Assembly: GCA_009731375.1 (NCBI GenBank)
Contig: BJOX01000186.1
Coordinates: 751,216-773,720 of the forward strand
DNA length: 22,505 nt
Reading direction: 5' to 3'
Origin: Paulinella micropora
Taxonomy: Eukaryota; Cercozoa; Imbricatea; Euglyphida
The position numbers and the translations under genes were made by a program. The notes beneath the pieces are model-generated. The model worked only from the letters and a program-made list of their open reading frames with translations, had not been told where the DNA came from and ran no database searches. This document shows positions 11,371 to 19,906 of the stretch, piece after piece (position 1 is the first letter of the stretch; each line of letters starts with the position of its first letter).

Positions 11371-14049
11371 ATGTCTACAGAGACCGCCGAAGTGAGTGAA
11401 TTCTCGGAGGCAGAACAAAGCAGAGAAGAAGAAGAAGCAGGAGGAGGAGGAGGAAGAGGACTGAATGAAGGAGGAGGAGGAGGAGGAGATGAAGGAGTAG
11501 GAGGAGGAGTAGAAGAGGGCTGGGATGATGAAGGAAGATATGGAGGAGACGAAAATGAAGGAGGATTTGAACAAGAAGAGACTGGAGGAGGAGGAGGAGC
11601 ATATTGTAATCCCTTACCACCTGCCTACACGGGAGGAGGACGAAAAATGATAGACTTGATTCATAGTGATGGAGAGGAGATCACAGTGGAGGAACAACAG
11701 TGGGTGCAAGACCACTATGACCTCACTAAAAAAGAGTTTGATAACAAGATGGGGGTAGAGAAGGATACCTATGTGTGGATCCCTCAGGATCAAAGAAGAG
11801 AGAAAAGTCGTGCTAAAAAGGATGTCTATATCCTATTATCAAACACAGCACAGCTCCTCGGCAAACTGGTCTCTGATCCAGAAGAGAGAAAGAAGATACA
11901 GCATATCAAGTTTGGGGACACACACACCCACCTTGAATTACTCGATGCTATCTTTGGGGTGTACACTCAAACCCTGATTTGGGAACGTACATACGGCCCA
12001 CGATGTGAGGGTTACCTCCAGTACACAAACCCAAGAGCAACGGCCAGATTCCTCGCGACTGGTCAGGAGGCAGTCGATGTAACAAAAATGAAGACCAATC
12101 TGGGTTCGAAAAACTCGAGTGGCATATTTCATTTTTTTACAATGGAAATAAAGGCCTTGGAGGAGGGGAAGGCAGAGATGGAAAAAAGCATTAAGGCAGC
12201 AGGAGAAACTCATCCTGTGATTGATGAGTTAGAGAAGACCGACAGAGTTCTGACCAAGATCAGACTGTTGATGGGTGCGTTACTGCACAAGGAGGCATGG
12301 AAGAGATGGATTCCTACCAAGGATCACTCTGTCCTTAAATCACTTAGTAACGCACCACCGGTCGCCAACAAAGCAGGTGTTGACCAATATGTGGAGAAAT
12401 ATAATTTTCTCAGATCTGCTTCTGAATTGGTGGCCTTTATCACTCATGCTCAAAAGCTGGTGATATCTGAGAAGAAGAAGGCGAAAGAGAATGAGGAGTT
12501 CGAGAAGACGATGAGACTGGAAAGAATGAAAGCAAAAGTGAGTGGTGCAAAGACACACCCTCCGACATATTTGACCCCACCAGCTCCTGCCCCACCAGCC
12601 CCTGCACCCTCGGGCTCAACTACGGTGGTGGTCACAAACACGGAGAAGAAGGACAGACAGAACATCATAAATGCCTTCAAGGGGAAGAAAGGAGGAGTGG
12701 CAAGTCTCATGCTATATGCCAAGACGAGCTCAGACAAAGACTCTGATGCTTCGCTTTTGAGCAAGCTCAAAGAGATCAATGCCTGCATGAAGGCTTTTCC
12801 TTGCGACGAAACGCAGGAATACGAGGCCCTTGTTACTGTTTTTGACCAATCTCTAGTCTCGGAGGGATTTGATCTGACACAGTACAAGTTTTTGAGAAAG
12901 AAGGAGGAGATTAAGAGAAACAATGCAACAGGCCTAGACGCTCAGTGTGAACTGGCGGTGGCCACACTCATTTCATATTTTCAATCTCATGGATACCAGC
13001 ATCTCTGCACTGGTACTCTCATAGGATTTGAAATCTTTGAGACAGTGGCGATGAGTTTGAGGAGTGCTGTTGGCTTGGCGGCGACCCTTACGGAGGTAGT
13101 TTCCTCCTATGGGCTATTCTATGGCCGCAAGTCGATCATCCTCTATTTCTTTTCGGCGTTACACACAGTTAACCCGAGTAAGCTTACTCAGCTCATACAA
13201 CAATGCTCGACGTTTAGCTCAGTGAAGTCCAAGAACTTCCTCGAGACACACGTGTTCGAAAATACGGTTCAAAGCGTTGCTCCGTCAGCACTGTTTCAAG
13301 AAGTGATGAGTGCATGCTCAAACATGGACTCGCTCACGGAGGCACATACGGCACAGGCAGGCGGTGTACCTGTTGGCGCACAAGCCACGTACACAAACAG
13401 AGTTGCCGGTTGGAAGAGACAGAGAGAGCCAGACCTGAAGACCGCATGTTGGAGGTGGTTCGCGGGCTTGCAGTGTAAGGCACAGATGGAGAACAGAGAC
13501 TGCTCTTTCAATCATGATAGGCAGAACCCAACAGCAAGGGCAAATTTTCTGAGCAGGACGGAAGGCAAGGAACCGGGCCTTTTCAATATGCTTCAGATTG
13601 CCGCTGTGAACGAAGGTTGGTATGCCAATATGTGTGATGATGAGGAGTTACGAGAGGCAATCATTACCTACATGAAGAGGATGAAGGAGAAGAAGGAGGA
13701 AAGGGAGAGACAAAAGAACTTAAAGGCCTCTCAAAGAGGACGAGAAGGAGGAGCAGGAGCAGGAGGAGGAGGAGGAGGAGGAGGAGGAGGACGAGGACGA
13801 GGAACATGGAGAGGAGCCTCGAGGTGGCAGGGAACCCCTCAGAGAGGAAGAGGAGGAGGTCGGGGATATACCCCTTATGGAGGGAGAGCTGTTCGAGCTC
13901 CAGCCCCCCCACCCAGAGGAGGAGGAGGCTCGTGGGCAAGCTCCAACCCGAATTTCGGTCGAGCTCAGGCCTACAACACTGCCTCGGAGACCGATACGTC
14001 ATCCTACCCGGACACTACTCAAGGTAATCGTTTCGAGGTGGTGGAATGA
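11371..14049 (+). CDS. gag: Retroelement Gag-like protein with CCCH finger and RGG box
   Basis: Capsid/nucleocapsid polyprotein by position and composition, 892 residues. The N-terminus (1-90) is an acidic Glu/Gly-rich low-complexity region. The middle (about 95-670) is helical and charged with a Pro/Ala spacer (about 395-415) and probably holds the capsid fold, although I see no diagnostic motif. Near the C-terminus C693-x8-C702-x8-C711-x3-H715 forms a CCCH-type zinc-finger pattern instead of the usual CCHC knuckle. After it come a Lys/Glu/Arg coiled segment (about 770-785) and a Gly/Arg-rich RGG region (about 789-865), both suited to RNA binding. The ATG follows a 935 bp leader, and the frame closes with TGA at 14047. 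Same-frame coding continues beyond the stop. It could be called a hypothetical protein if taken alone; linkage to pol supports gag. Confidence 0.8.
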   Translation: MSTETAEVSEFSEAEQSREEEEAGGGGGRGLNEGGGGGGDEGVGGGVEEGWDDEGRYGGDENEGGFEQEETGGGGGAYCNPLPPAYTGGGRKMIDLIHSDGEEITVEEQQWVQDHYDLTKKEFDNKMGVEKDTYVWIPQDQRREKSRAKKDVYILLSNTAQLLGKLVSDPEERKKIQHIKFGDTHTHLELLDAIFGVYTQTLIWERTYGPRCEGYLQYTNPRATARFLATGQEAVDVTKMKTNLGSKNSSGIFHFFTMEIKALEEGKAEMEKSIKAAGETHPVIDELEKTDRVLTKIRLLMGALLHKEAWKRWIPTKDHSVLKSLSNAPPVANKAGVDQYVEKYNFLRSASELVAFITHAQKLVISEKKKAKENEEFEKTMRLERMKAKVSGAKTHPPTYLTPPAPAPPAPAPSGSTTVVVTNTEKKDRQNIINAFKGKKGGVASLMLYAKTSSDKDSDASLLSKLKEINACMKAFPCDETQEYEALVTVFDQSLVSEGFDLTQYKFLRKKEEIKRNNATGLDAQCELAVATLISYFQSHGYQHLCTGTLIGFEIFETVAMSLRSAVGLAATLTEVVSSYGLFYGRKSIILYFFSALHTVNPSKLTQLIQQCSTFSSVKSKNFLETHVFENTVQSVAPSALFQEVMSACSNMDSLTEAHTAQAGGVPVGAQATYTNRVAGWKRQREPDLKTACWRWFAGLQCKAQMENRDCSFNHDRQNPTARANFLSRTEGKEPGLFNMLQIAAVNEGWYANMCDDEELREAIITYMKRMKEKKEERERQKNLKASQRGREGGAGAGGGGGGGGGGRGRGTWRGASRWQGTPQRGRGGGRGYTPYGGRAVRAPAPPPRGGGGSWASSNPNFGRAQAYNTASETDTSSYPDTTQGNRFEVVE
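14047..14049 (+). promoter_or_regulatory. In-frame TGA between Gag and the protease region (possible readthrough stop)
   Basis: The stop reads GAA TGA CTG. The frame downstream stays open for about 220 codons (with a 10 N gap) to the protease DTG motif. A C after the stop codon is a known weak-termination context, and gammaretroviruses use stop readthrough at gag-pol. The alternatives are a point mutation or a separately initiated downstream protein. Confidence 0.4.
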
Positions 14050-14709
14050 CTGGAGGGGGAAGAAGAGAGGAAGGAGAAGACTGTGAAGTTTAACCCTAAA
14101 GTCACAGTGCTTTCTAATGCTGTTGTGCAGACTGGGCCAACGCTTCCTCTATGTGAAAACAAAGATGTGGGTACACAGAGACTGCAGCCCCAAGGTAGTC
14201 TCATACCCGTTCATACAGCACGGTTACCAATGATAACTGATGCAAATAGGAAGGCGAGACTTGCGATGGAGGCGAGGAGGCCAATGGCAGACGTATCGCC
14301 TCGGCCAAGCAAACAACCACGAACAGACTCAATGTCTACGATCGCGGCGGGTGGCGAGCAAAAAGACAATGTGTGTACTCAAGTACCACAAGACAATGTC
14401 GCTCAAATAGTAAACGCATCAGTACCGCAGAATAATAACAAAGTTAATGAGGTGAAGCAGGAGGAGAAGAAGGAGGAGTTGAAAAACTTAGAGACAAGAC
14501 TCCAAAATTTGGAACGTAAAGTTCTTGTTCTCGCAGTCAATATACACAGGCCCGATGCTCTGTGTTATACGAAACTTTATTGTGAAACATTGAAGACAAT
14601 ATTAAAAGTTGGTAATGATACGATGGCGAATATNNNNNNNNNNGGAATATTAATATTGTCGGCCAGAAGTTTTTTAATCGATACCGGGACTGTGTGGACG
14701 GAAATATGA
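14050..14709 (+). CDS. Gag-Pro extension with protease active site DTG (frame 1, gap inside)
   Basis: Same frame as Gag after its TGA. It is hydrophilic, with a predicted coiled-coil segment (EEKKEELKNLETRLQNLERK), then the 10 N gap at 14634-14643. After the gap comes FLIDTGTVWTEI, a match to the retropepsin active-site pattern (hydrophobic-hydrophobic-D-T-G then xxxTxI), and TGA at 14707. The remaining protease (flap and C-terminal ILLSYDQLATMGAVID) continues in the -1 frame, overlapping from 14694. The gap length is unknown, so frame continuity from Gag to DTG is not assured. No own start codon is evident; GTG at 14083 is not a convincing start. Confidence 0.55.
   Translation: MEGEEERKEKTVKFNPKVTVLSNAVVQTGPTLPLCENKDVGTQRLQPQGSLIPVHTARLPMITDANRKARLAMEARRPMADVSPRPSKQPRTDSMSTIAAGGEQKDNVCTQVPQDNVAQIVNASVPQNNNKVNEVKQEEKKEELKNLETRLQNLERKVLVLAVNIHRPDALCYTKLYCETLKTILKVGNDTMANXXXXGILILSARSFLIDTGTVWTEI
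14634..14643. other. Assembly gap (10 N) just upstream of the protease motif
   Basis: Ten N, probably a placeholder of unknown length, 36 bp before the protease DTG codons. Confidence 0.95.
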
Positions 14710-17700
14710 AAAATTCGACTGGCACTCTGAAGGGAGTGGGTAGCCGGACGATCATTACGGGAATCATCACACTGACCTTTAAATTAAAATCCGCACGAGT
14801 ATACCGCATGGACCTTTATGTCGTCCCCGGTTACCACGGGTCAATATTACTATCGTATGACCAATTGGCTACGATGGGGGCTGTGATTGATTGCGCCGCA
14901 CGGCGAGTGATATATGGAGTAAAAAGAGGAGAAGAGAACGATATTGATCCCTTCAACGCTACTGACTCTTATGAGGCTTATGAGCTGAGTCTAGCGACGG
15001 ATCACAAAAAGATGGCCATCGCACATGAGGCACTTGAGGTGTACGTTCACCCCCATGTCGTAAGACCGGATGAACTGTCCTGGACCGACAATTGGGAATC
15101 CCAAGTGTGCACTGTCACAGTTCCGACATGCCATTGGGACAAAAAGTCTATTGATGACTTAATCGAGAAGCGAAAGGAGGAGATTATATGTGTCGCACAA
15201 AGAAGCCCGTCGTTGGCGAGATTCGCGGAAGGAGTAGGAACAGATGTCCATATTACTAACGGATACTGTTTCCATGCGAAAGTAGGAGAAGAAAAAAGGG
15301 AGGCGTTTGTACCAAGGAGAACGGGGCGAATCCCGGATACTCCACCAGAAACTATTAAAAGTTTTATTACTGATTTCTGGGGTGACGAGCCCACGTGGCC
15401 GCGTTCACTGTCTGAAGTGAAGAAATGCTTACGGACTTTATTCGAAAATAATAAGCCGTATACTATTATCCTGCCATATAATGAGAAGGCGATATGGGCG
15501 CAGGAAATAAGGGACCGGCTTATTGATCATCCTATACCGGTACCCTCTCGCAAGCAACAGCTAGTGGTGGCTTGTCGTATGGGAACTCGTGAGCAGAGCA
15601 GTGCATACAAGCGGAAGCTCAGAGACCTCGACAAGTTGAAATTGATACCGCAAGCATTCACATGCTTTGATGGTTTTTACACCCGTAAAGCTCCTTTGCA
15701 ATACGCGAGACTCATTGACATGCTGGTGGAGCTCGGTAAAGATGATGAGCCGGACACGGTCACGTATGAAAAGACGGGCCTAGATGATGTCTCGGAAGAG
15801 GACTTAGGCTTGGAGGAGGACAGAGAACCCCTCAAGCAGCATAAGCAGATGTCTGATGAAGATTTTCAAGAGGCGGCGCGGAAAATATTGGAAGAAGGAG
15901 TAGGCACGGAGAAGGAGAAGGAGCTTTTAAAAGCCAAATTAGAGGCGAACAAGGAAATTTTTGACCCTCCACATGCAGGTGGTGTCAAGCCTGAAGATTT
16001 CACTGCGGTTATTTACAAAATACCGGGTGCGGAGCCGTCACCGGCACCACGAAGGGCGAATTTGAGTATACATGAGGCGAAGATAGCGGAGGAGCTAGCA
16101 AGACAGCTGCTCAATGAGGACTTTATTGAGAGATCAACATCTCCAATAGTCTCACAACCGAGAATAGTGCCGAAGCCAGGAGGAGAATGGCGCCTGACAG
16201 TTAACTATGCTCGTGTTAACAAGGTGCTGGAGGAAGAGAGAAATCCTCTCCCGACATTAGAAGAAGGAAGGAGAGTACTGCGGAATGCAAAATTCTATTC
16301 GGTCATTGACCTTAAGAATGGCTTCTGGCAGATACCACTGGAGGAAAAGTCCAGATGGCTGACGGCGTTTGTGGTGGGTATGGAAATATACCAATGGAAA
16401 GTGCTTCCGATGGGCCTCAAGCAAGCCCCAGGACTTTTCCAGAAGGCGATGCAGAAGATGTTGAGCAGTCAGTACGATGATTTGTCTGACGGTGGCTTTA
16501 TGAGAAGGCGGGGACAGAAGGCGGGAGAATATGCATTTTGCTATATCGATGACATTATCGTATACTCTAACACAATGGAGGAGCATATCGATCATTTGTC
16601 CGATATATTCAGGCGCATCGGAGCTTTTGGCCTGAAGTGCAATCTAAAGAAGTGTCAACTTGCCAAGACGAGTGTGACATACTTAGGGTACGAGATCTCC
16701 CATAATCGAGTCTCGATATCCAAAGAGAAGAGGGAGGAGATTATGAATCGACCGATACCGAAGAACCGCACTGAATTGCACTCATTCCTTGCGATGGCGC
16801 AATACTATAGCCAGTTTATACCCGATTGGGGTGCAACACGGGCTAAAGTGGAGAAAATGATAGATTTTGGAGACTTTGAGAAGTGGGACGAAGAGGCTTT
16901 GCAAGCGTTTCATGCGCTCAAAGATCTCATTTACAAAGACCCGAAAGACGGAGGACTGGTGTTAACGATGCCCGACTTTACGAAACAATTCGTAGTCGAT
17001 ACAGACGCATCTAAGTTTGCGATTGGGGCTGTATTACAACAAGAGGATGAGGAGAAGAAATTACGCCCAATCATGTTTATTAGTAGGAAGTTGTGTGCGG
17101 CGGAGAGAAACTATTGCACAAGGCAAAGAGAGGCGTTGGCGGTAGTATGGGCCCTCAAGAGGCTCAGAGAGTATTTGTGGGGAGGACCTCAATTTACTGT
17201 CAGAACTGATCATCATAACCTGTTATGGTTGATGAATCATGAACAGACGGGACGGCTGGCGCGGTGGCAAGCGTTCTTGTCTTGTTTCGATTTTACAATG
17301 GTCCATCTACCGGGAAAGCGAAATGTGGTCGCTGATAGCCTCTCTAGGCTAGAGTTTAACTCAGAAGTATCGGCGTTGGTGTCCACGGTGGAGATGGAAG
17401 ACTTGTCCACTGACAAGGTGTATGAGGTCAGCCACATTGAGGCGATGGAGATGGCGAGTGGAGTCCGATATGACCGCACAGGTCTACGGTACAGTCCACA
17501 AGGCCCGGATCACGGGATATGTTGTGAGCTACATACCCAGGAGGACGCTGAGTGGTCCTATGAGGTATATGAGAATGCGAAGGCGAACATAAGAGAGAAA
17601 GAGGAGACGCAGGATGTTTATGCGGAGCCTCCTCAAGAGCGGAGAAGTGACCTAGACGATGACCCGGAAATAATCGGGATACGGCTAGAAGATGGTACTA

Positions 17701-19655
17701 TCCATATAGCCTCGCCTACCGCATGGAGGCAACAACAGGCTCAAGATCCGGAGTTTAAAGAACTGATACAGTTATATCAGAACCCGGATGAGCTACGGAT
17801 GACGAAAGCGATCAAAGATCAGATGAAGGAGATGGGATGGAGAGATGGTCTACTGTGGTACAAGGGCCTTCACGGTCGCTATGCGTCACAGCCGGACAAA
17901 TGGACCCTTTGGGTACCGGAGAGTCTGAGACGATTTATATTTGTCGCAGCCCACAATTGCCCACTTTTGGCGCATCCGGGTCGACAACGAACTCATATGT
18001 TCGTAGCGAGGCGATTCTGGTGGAAGAAGATGAAGGAGGAGATAGATCAGGCGGTGGATGCATGCATCCCGTGCAAGATAAACAAAACACCACTGAAGGC
18101 AAATTTCGGCCTGATTGGCGAATTTCCTCTTCATGCGGGGATGTTTGAGTTTATACACATTGATCATGTGGGACCTTTCCCAGAATCGAAGGATGGTTAC
18201 AAATACCTCCTTACGGCTATTGACAGAGCCACCAACTATGTGTGGATCATCCCTGTCAAAGACGTTACCGGCAAGACGACGGCCGAGGCGCTGATCGATA
18301 GGATCATCTCACAGATCGGAGTACCAAGAAAGATATGTTCTGATCGAGGCTCGGACTTTAATAACGAGGTCATCGACAAACTATCTAAGTATTACGGGAT
18401 GAAATGGCAATATGTTACTGCCTATAACCCGCGAGCAAATGGGAAAATCGAGCGGGTACACAGACCCCTCAAAGCCTCGCTAAAGATGTATTGCACGAAG
18501 AAGGAGAATCAAAGAGCATGGGTCGAGGCAGCACCATCATTTGCGTTTGCAATGAACTGTCTACCCTCTACGGCGTTAGGAGGCTCGAAGAGCTCAATCT
18601 CGCCATATCAGTTAGTATATGGGCGTGAGCCTGATATCCCGACTTCGCTCCTTCACCCAAAAGACACTTGGGCGGATGCGGATGAGTTGTTTGGGATGAG
18701 ACTTAGAGTGAAGATGGAGGCGGAACAAATAGTCAGGGCGCATAGAGAGGCGGAGCGCCGAAAGACTGATGCTGAAGGGGTGCGACAAGCGCACTTGGAT
18801 CAGATCAAGTTCCAGGTCGGGGATATTGTACTATTGTACCATCCTCAAGTCCCGAAGGGAGTCAGCTCTAAGCTGTTCACTCACTGGAAAGGACCTTATC
18901 AGATTATGGAACAGACGGGACCTCTGAATTACAAGATCAGGGGTAGAGGGAAGGTGCAAATTGTGAATGTAAGAAGGCTGATTAAGTATGATCCCTTCTT
19001 ACTGGAAGATGAATCCGTTGAGGAGGCGTTAAAACGGATGAAGGATGATTTCAAAGAGGTGCCGCCCATCCACAAGGAGGCTGGCATAGACCAAGACGAT
19101 GCTTATCGGGCACCGATAGCTGAGAAGGAGGAGAGTGAGGTGGACAGCAAGGAGAAGACTGACCGCATAAGCGCGGTGGGGACTCAGTCCAAGTCTCCGC
19201 GAGAGCATAGCGGAAAGAAGGAGAAGATCACAGAGGCGCAGCTAAGGAGAGCGCGGAATGATCTTATCAACGACCAACCGAGGAAGGCGATGAGGTCGAT
19301 GAGATCAAAGGACGTCCACCAGGAGGAGGAGGGGACGGACACTGACCCAAACGCGGGCAACGTTGAGATTGTCCATGAGCGATGGAAGGAAGGCGATGCG
19401 ATAGCAACCATCGCATGGGTGAAAAATGTTTTCTATCTGATGAGACCAGCGGAACAACATGTCGCTGATGACACTCTCTCAGACTTATACTTGATGCGGG
19501 TCGTGGCGGTCCCACGACAGATGCGTGTCACACGGACACTCAAAATATCATCAGCCGCAAAGATAGTACGTATACGGTGTAGTATCATCGTCGATCGACC
19601 TTTCGCACTCGTATGTTGCGATCGAATGCCAAGTTATATCACTGAGTCTTTTTAA
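14694..19655 (+). CDS. pol: Retroelement Pol: protease C-terminus, RT, RNase H, integrase, C-terminal extension
   Basis: An open frame of 1,653 codons. It is also open upstream to the gap and has no clear start, so it is likely expressed as a fusion. Protease C-terminal half: residues 1-75 (ILLSYDQLATMGAVID). A linker of roughly 380 residues follows. RT about 455-720: FYSVIDLKNGFWQIPL with Asp539, LPMGLKQAPGLFQ, YIDD with Asp619 and Asp620. RNase H: Asp771, Glu813, Asp839, Asp881 (ADSLSR). Integrase: zinc finger H1087-x6-H1094-x29-C1124-x2-C1127, catalytic Asp1157, Asp1217 and Glu1253 (DD35E), then a GPY/F module (WKGPYQI, about 1400). All catalytic residues of RT, RNase H and integrase are present. 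The last 29 codons after 19569 come from inverted sequence and are not the native C-terminus (compare 21045-21813). Confidence 0.93.
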   Translation: MDGNMKNSTGTLKGVGSRTIITGIITLTFKLKSARVYRMDLYVVPGYHGSILLSYDQLATMGAVIDCAARRVIYGVKRGEENDIDPFNATDSYEAYELSLATDHKKMAIAHEALEVYVHPHVVRPDELSWTDNWESQVCTVTVPTCHWDKKSIDDLIEKRKEEIICVAQRSPSLARFAEGVGTDVHITNGYCFHAKVGEEKREAFVPRRTGRIPDTPPETIKSFITDFWGDEPTWPRSLSEVKKCLRTLFENNKPYTIILPYNEKAIWAQEIRDRLIDHPIPVPSRKQQLVVACRMGTREQSSAYKRKLRDLDKLKLIPQAFTCFDGFYTRKAPLQYARLIDMLVELGKDDEPDTVTYEKTGLDDVSEEDLGLEEDREPLKQHKQMSDEDFQEAARKILEEGVGTEKEKELLKAKLEANKEIFDPPHAGGVKPEDFTAVIYKIPGAEPSPAPRRANLSIHEAKIAEELARQLLNEDFIERSTSPIVSQPRIVPKPGGEWRLTVNYARVNKVLEEERNPLPTLEEGRRVLRNAKFYSVIDLKNGFWQIPLEEKSRWLTAFVVGMEIYQWKVLPMGLKQAPGLFQKAMQKMLSSQYDDLSDGGFMRRRGQKAGEYAFCYIDDIIVYSNTMEEHIDHLSDIFRRIGAFGLKCNLKKCQLAKTSVTYLGYEISHNRVSISKEKREEIMNRPIPKNRTELHSFLAMAQYYSQFIPDWGATRAKVEKMIDFGDFEKWDEEALQAFHALKDLIYKDPKDGGLVLTMPDFTKQFVVDTDASKFAIGAVLQQEDEEKKLRPIMFISRKLCAAERNYCTRQREALAVVWALKRLREYLWGGPQFTVRTDHHNLLWLMNHEQTGRLARWQAFLSCFDFTMVHLPGKRNVVADSLSRLEFNSEVSALVSTVEMEDLSTDKVYEVSHIEAMEMASGVRYDRTGLRYSPQGPDHGICCELHTQEDAEWSYEVYENAKANIREKEETQDVYAEPPQERRSDLDDDPEIIGIRLEDGTIHIASPTAWRQQQAQDPEFKELIQLYQNPDELRMTKAIKDQMKEMGWRDGLLWYKGLHGRYASQPDKWTLWVPESLRRFIFVAAHNCPLLAHPGRQRTHMFVARRFWWKKMKEEIDQAVDACIPCKINKTPLKANFGLIGEFPLHAGMFEFIHIDHVGPFPESKDGYKYLLTAIDRATNYVWIIPVKDVTGKTTAEALIDRIISQIGVPRKICSDRGSDFNNEVIDKLSKYYGMKWQYVTAYNPRANGKIERVHRPLKASLKMYCTKKENQRAWVEAAPSFAFAMNCLPSTALGGSKSSISPYQLVYGREPDIPTSLLHPKDTWADADELFGMRLRVKMEAEQIVRAHREAERRKTDAEGVRQAHLDQIKFQVGDIVLLYHPQVPKGVSSKLFTHWKGPYQIMEQTGPLNYKIRGRGKVQIVNVRRLIKYDPFLLEDESVEEALKRMKDDFKEVPPIHKEAGIDQDDAYRAPIAEKEESEVDSKEKTDRISAVGTQSKSPREHSGKKEKITEAQLRRARNDLINDQPRKAMRSMRSKDVHQEEEGTDTDPNAGNVEIVHERWKEGDAIATIAWVKNVFYLMRPAEQHVADDTLSDLYLMRVVAVPRQMRVTRTLKISSAAKIVRIRCSIIVDRPFALVCCDRMPSYITESF
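16060..16900 (+). other. Reverse transcriptase domain of Pol
   Basis: Fingers and palm: RSTSPIVSQPRIVPKPGGEW, then LTVNYARVNKVL, motif A VIDLKNGFWQI (16303 on), motif B-like LPMGLKQAPGLFQKAM, motif C CYIDDIIVYS (16539 on), and TYLGYEIS. The Tyr-Ile-Asp-Asp form is one of the accepted variants of the YxDD box. About 17 extra residues (SQYDDLSDGGFMRRRGQKAG) lie between motifs B and C compared with typical Ty3/gypsy enzymes. Confidence 0.92.
16970..17360 (+). other. RNase H domain of Pol
   Basis: FVVDTDASKFAIGAVL, then SRKLCAAERNYCTRQREALA, RTDHHNLLWLM and HLPGKRNVVADSLSR are the successive conserved motifs of gypsy RNase H. The four acidic catalytic positions are all filled. Confidence 0.93.
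17940..19010 (+). other. Integrase domain of Pol with GPY/F module
   Basis: HHCC zinc-binding motif, then HIDHVGPFPES, ICSDRGSDFNN and NPRANGKIERVHR give D-D-35-E. FTHWKGPYQIMEQTGPLNYK is the GPY/F module found at the integrase C-terminus of Ty3/gypsy elements and some retroviruses. No typical chromodomain is visible immediately after it. Confidence 0.93.
19112..19569 (+). repeat. Direct repeat of the pol 3' end, copy 1
   Basis: 458 bp aligned at a constant offset of 1,933 with 21045-21502. I counted three substitutions, two of them near the left end. The right limit is the point where copy 1 enters inverted sequence. Confidence 0.93.
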
Positions 19656-19792
19656 TATTCATATTGATAACTGATGATGCATGATCAAATCATGATACGC
19701 CGTGGGCAATCAATCAGTTTATTTGAGACGCATAAAGAAAAATAGTTTCTTTGTCACTGCCTTCGTCGTCTGGCGCGGATTTCTTTGCCTGG
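19569..19792 (-). repeat. Inverted repeat arm 1 (antisense copy of pol end and 3' flank)
   Basis: 224 bp that read as the reverse complement of 21775-21998 without a difference I could find. It starts at the palindrome CGTATACG and runs to the edge of the 26 N gap. It puts the antisense of the natural pol stop region directly after the truncated pol frame. Confidence 0.93.
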
Positions 19793-19818
19793 NNNNNNNN
19801 NNNNNNNNNNNNNNNNNN
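19793..19818. other. Assembly gap (26 N)
   Basis: N run at the end of the inverted arm; the true gap may be larger, since sequence corresponding to 22000-22271 and 21503-21774 is missing here. Confidence 0.9.
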
Positions 19819-19848
19819 AAAAAAGACAATGTACTTACGATCTCCCTG

Positions 19849-19905
<57 letters not shown>
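19819..19905 (+). repeat. 32 bp repeat plus (AAT)n, copy 1
   Basis: AAAAAAGACAATGTACTTAC through CTCCCTGTG and an AAT tract of about 18 units. The non-AAT part is identical to 22272-22303. The tract is bracketed by GATCTCC on the left and GGAGATC on the right, a 7 bp inverted pair. Confidence 0.9.

Positions 19906-19906
<1 letters not shown>

Noticed and set aside
11260-11620. Minus-strand Ser/Phe- and Leu-rich frames over the start of gag
   Set aside because: Shadows of the GGAGGA-rich coding strand; leucine/serine runs arise from the complement of Glu/Gly codons.
16257-16595. Minus-strand frames inside pol (also 15047-15394, 19184-19515)
   Set aside because: Antisense to well-supported RT and integrase coding sequence, with no independent motif.
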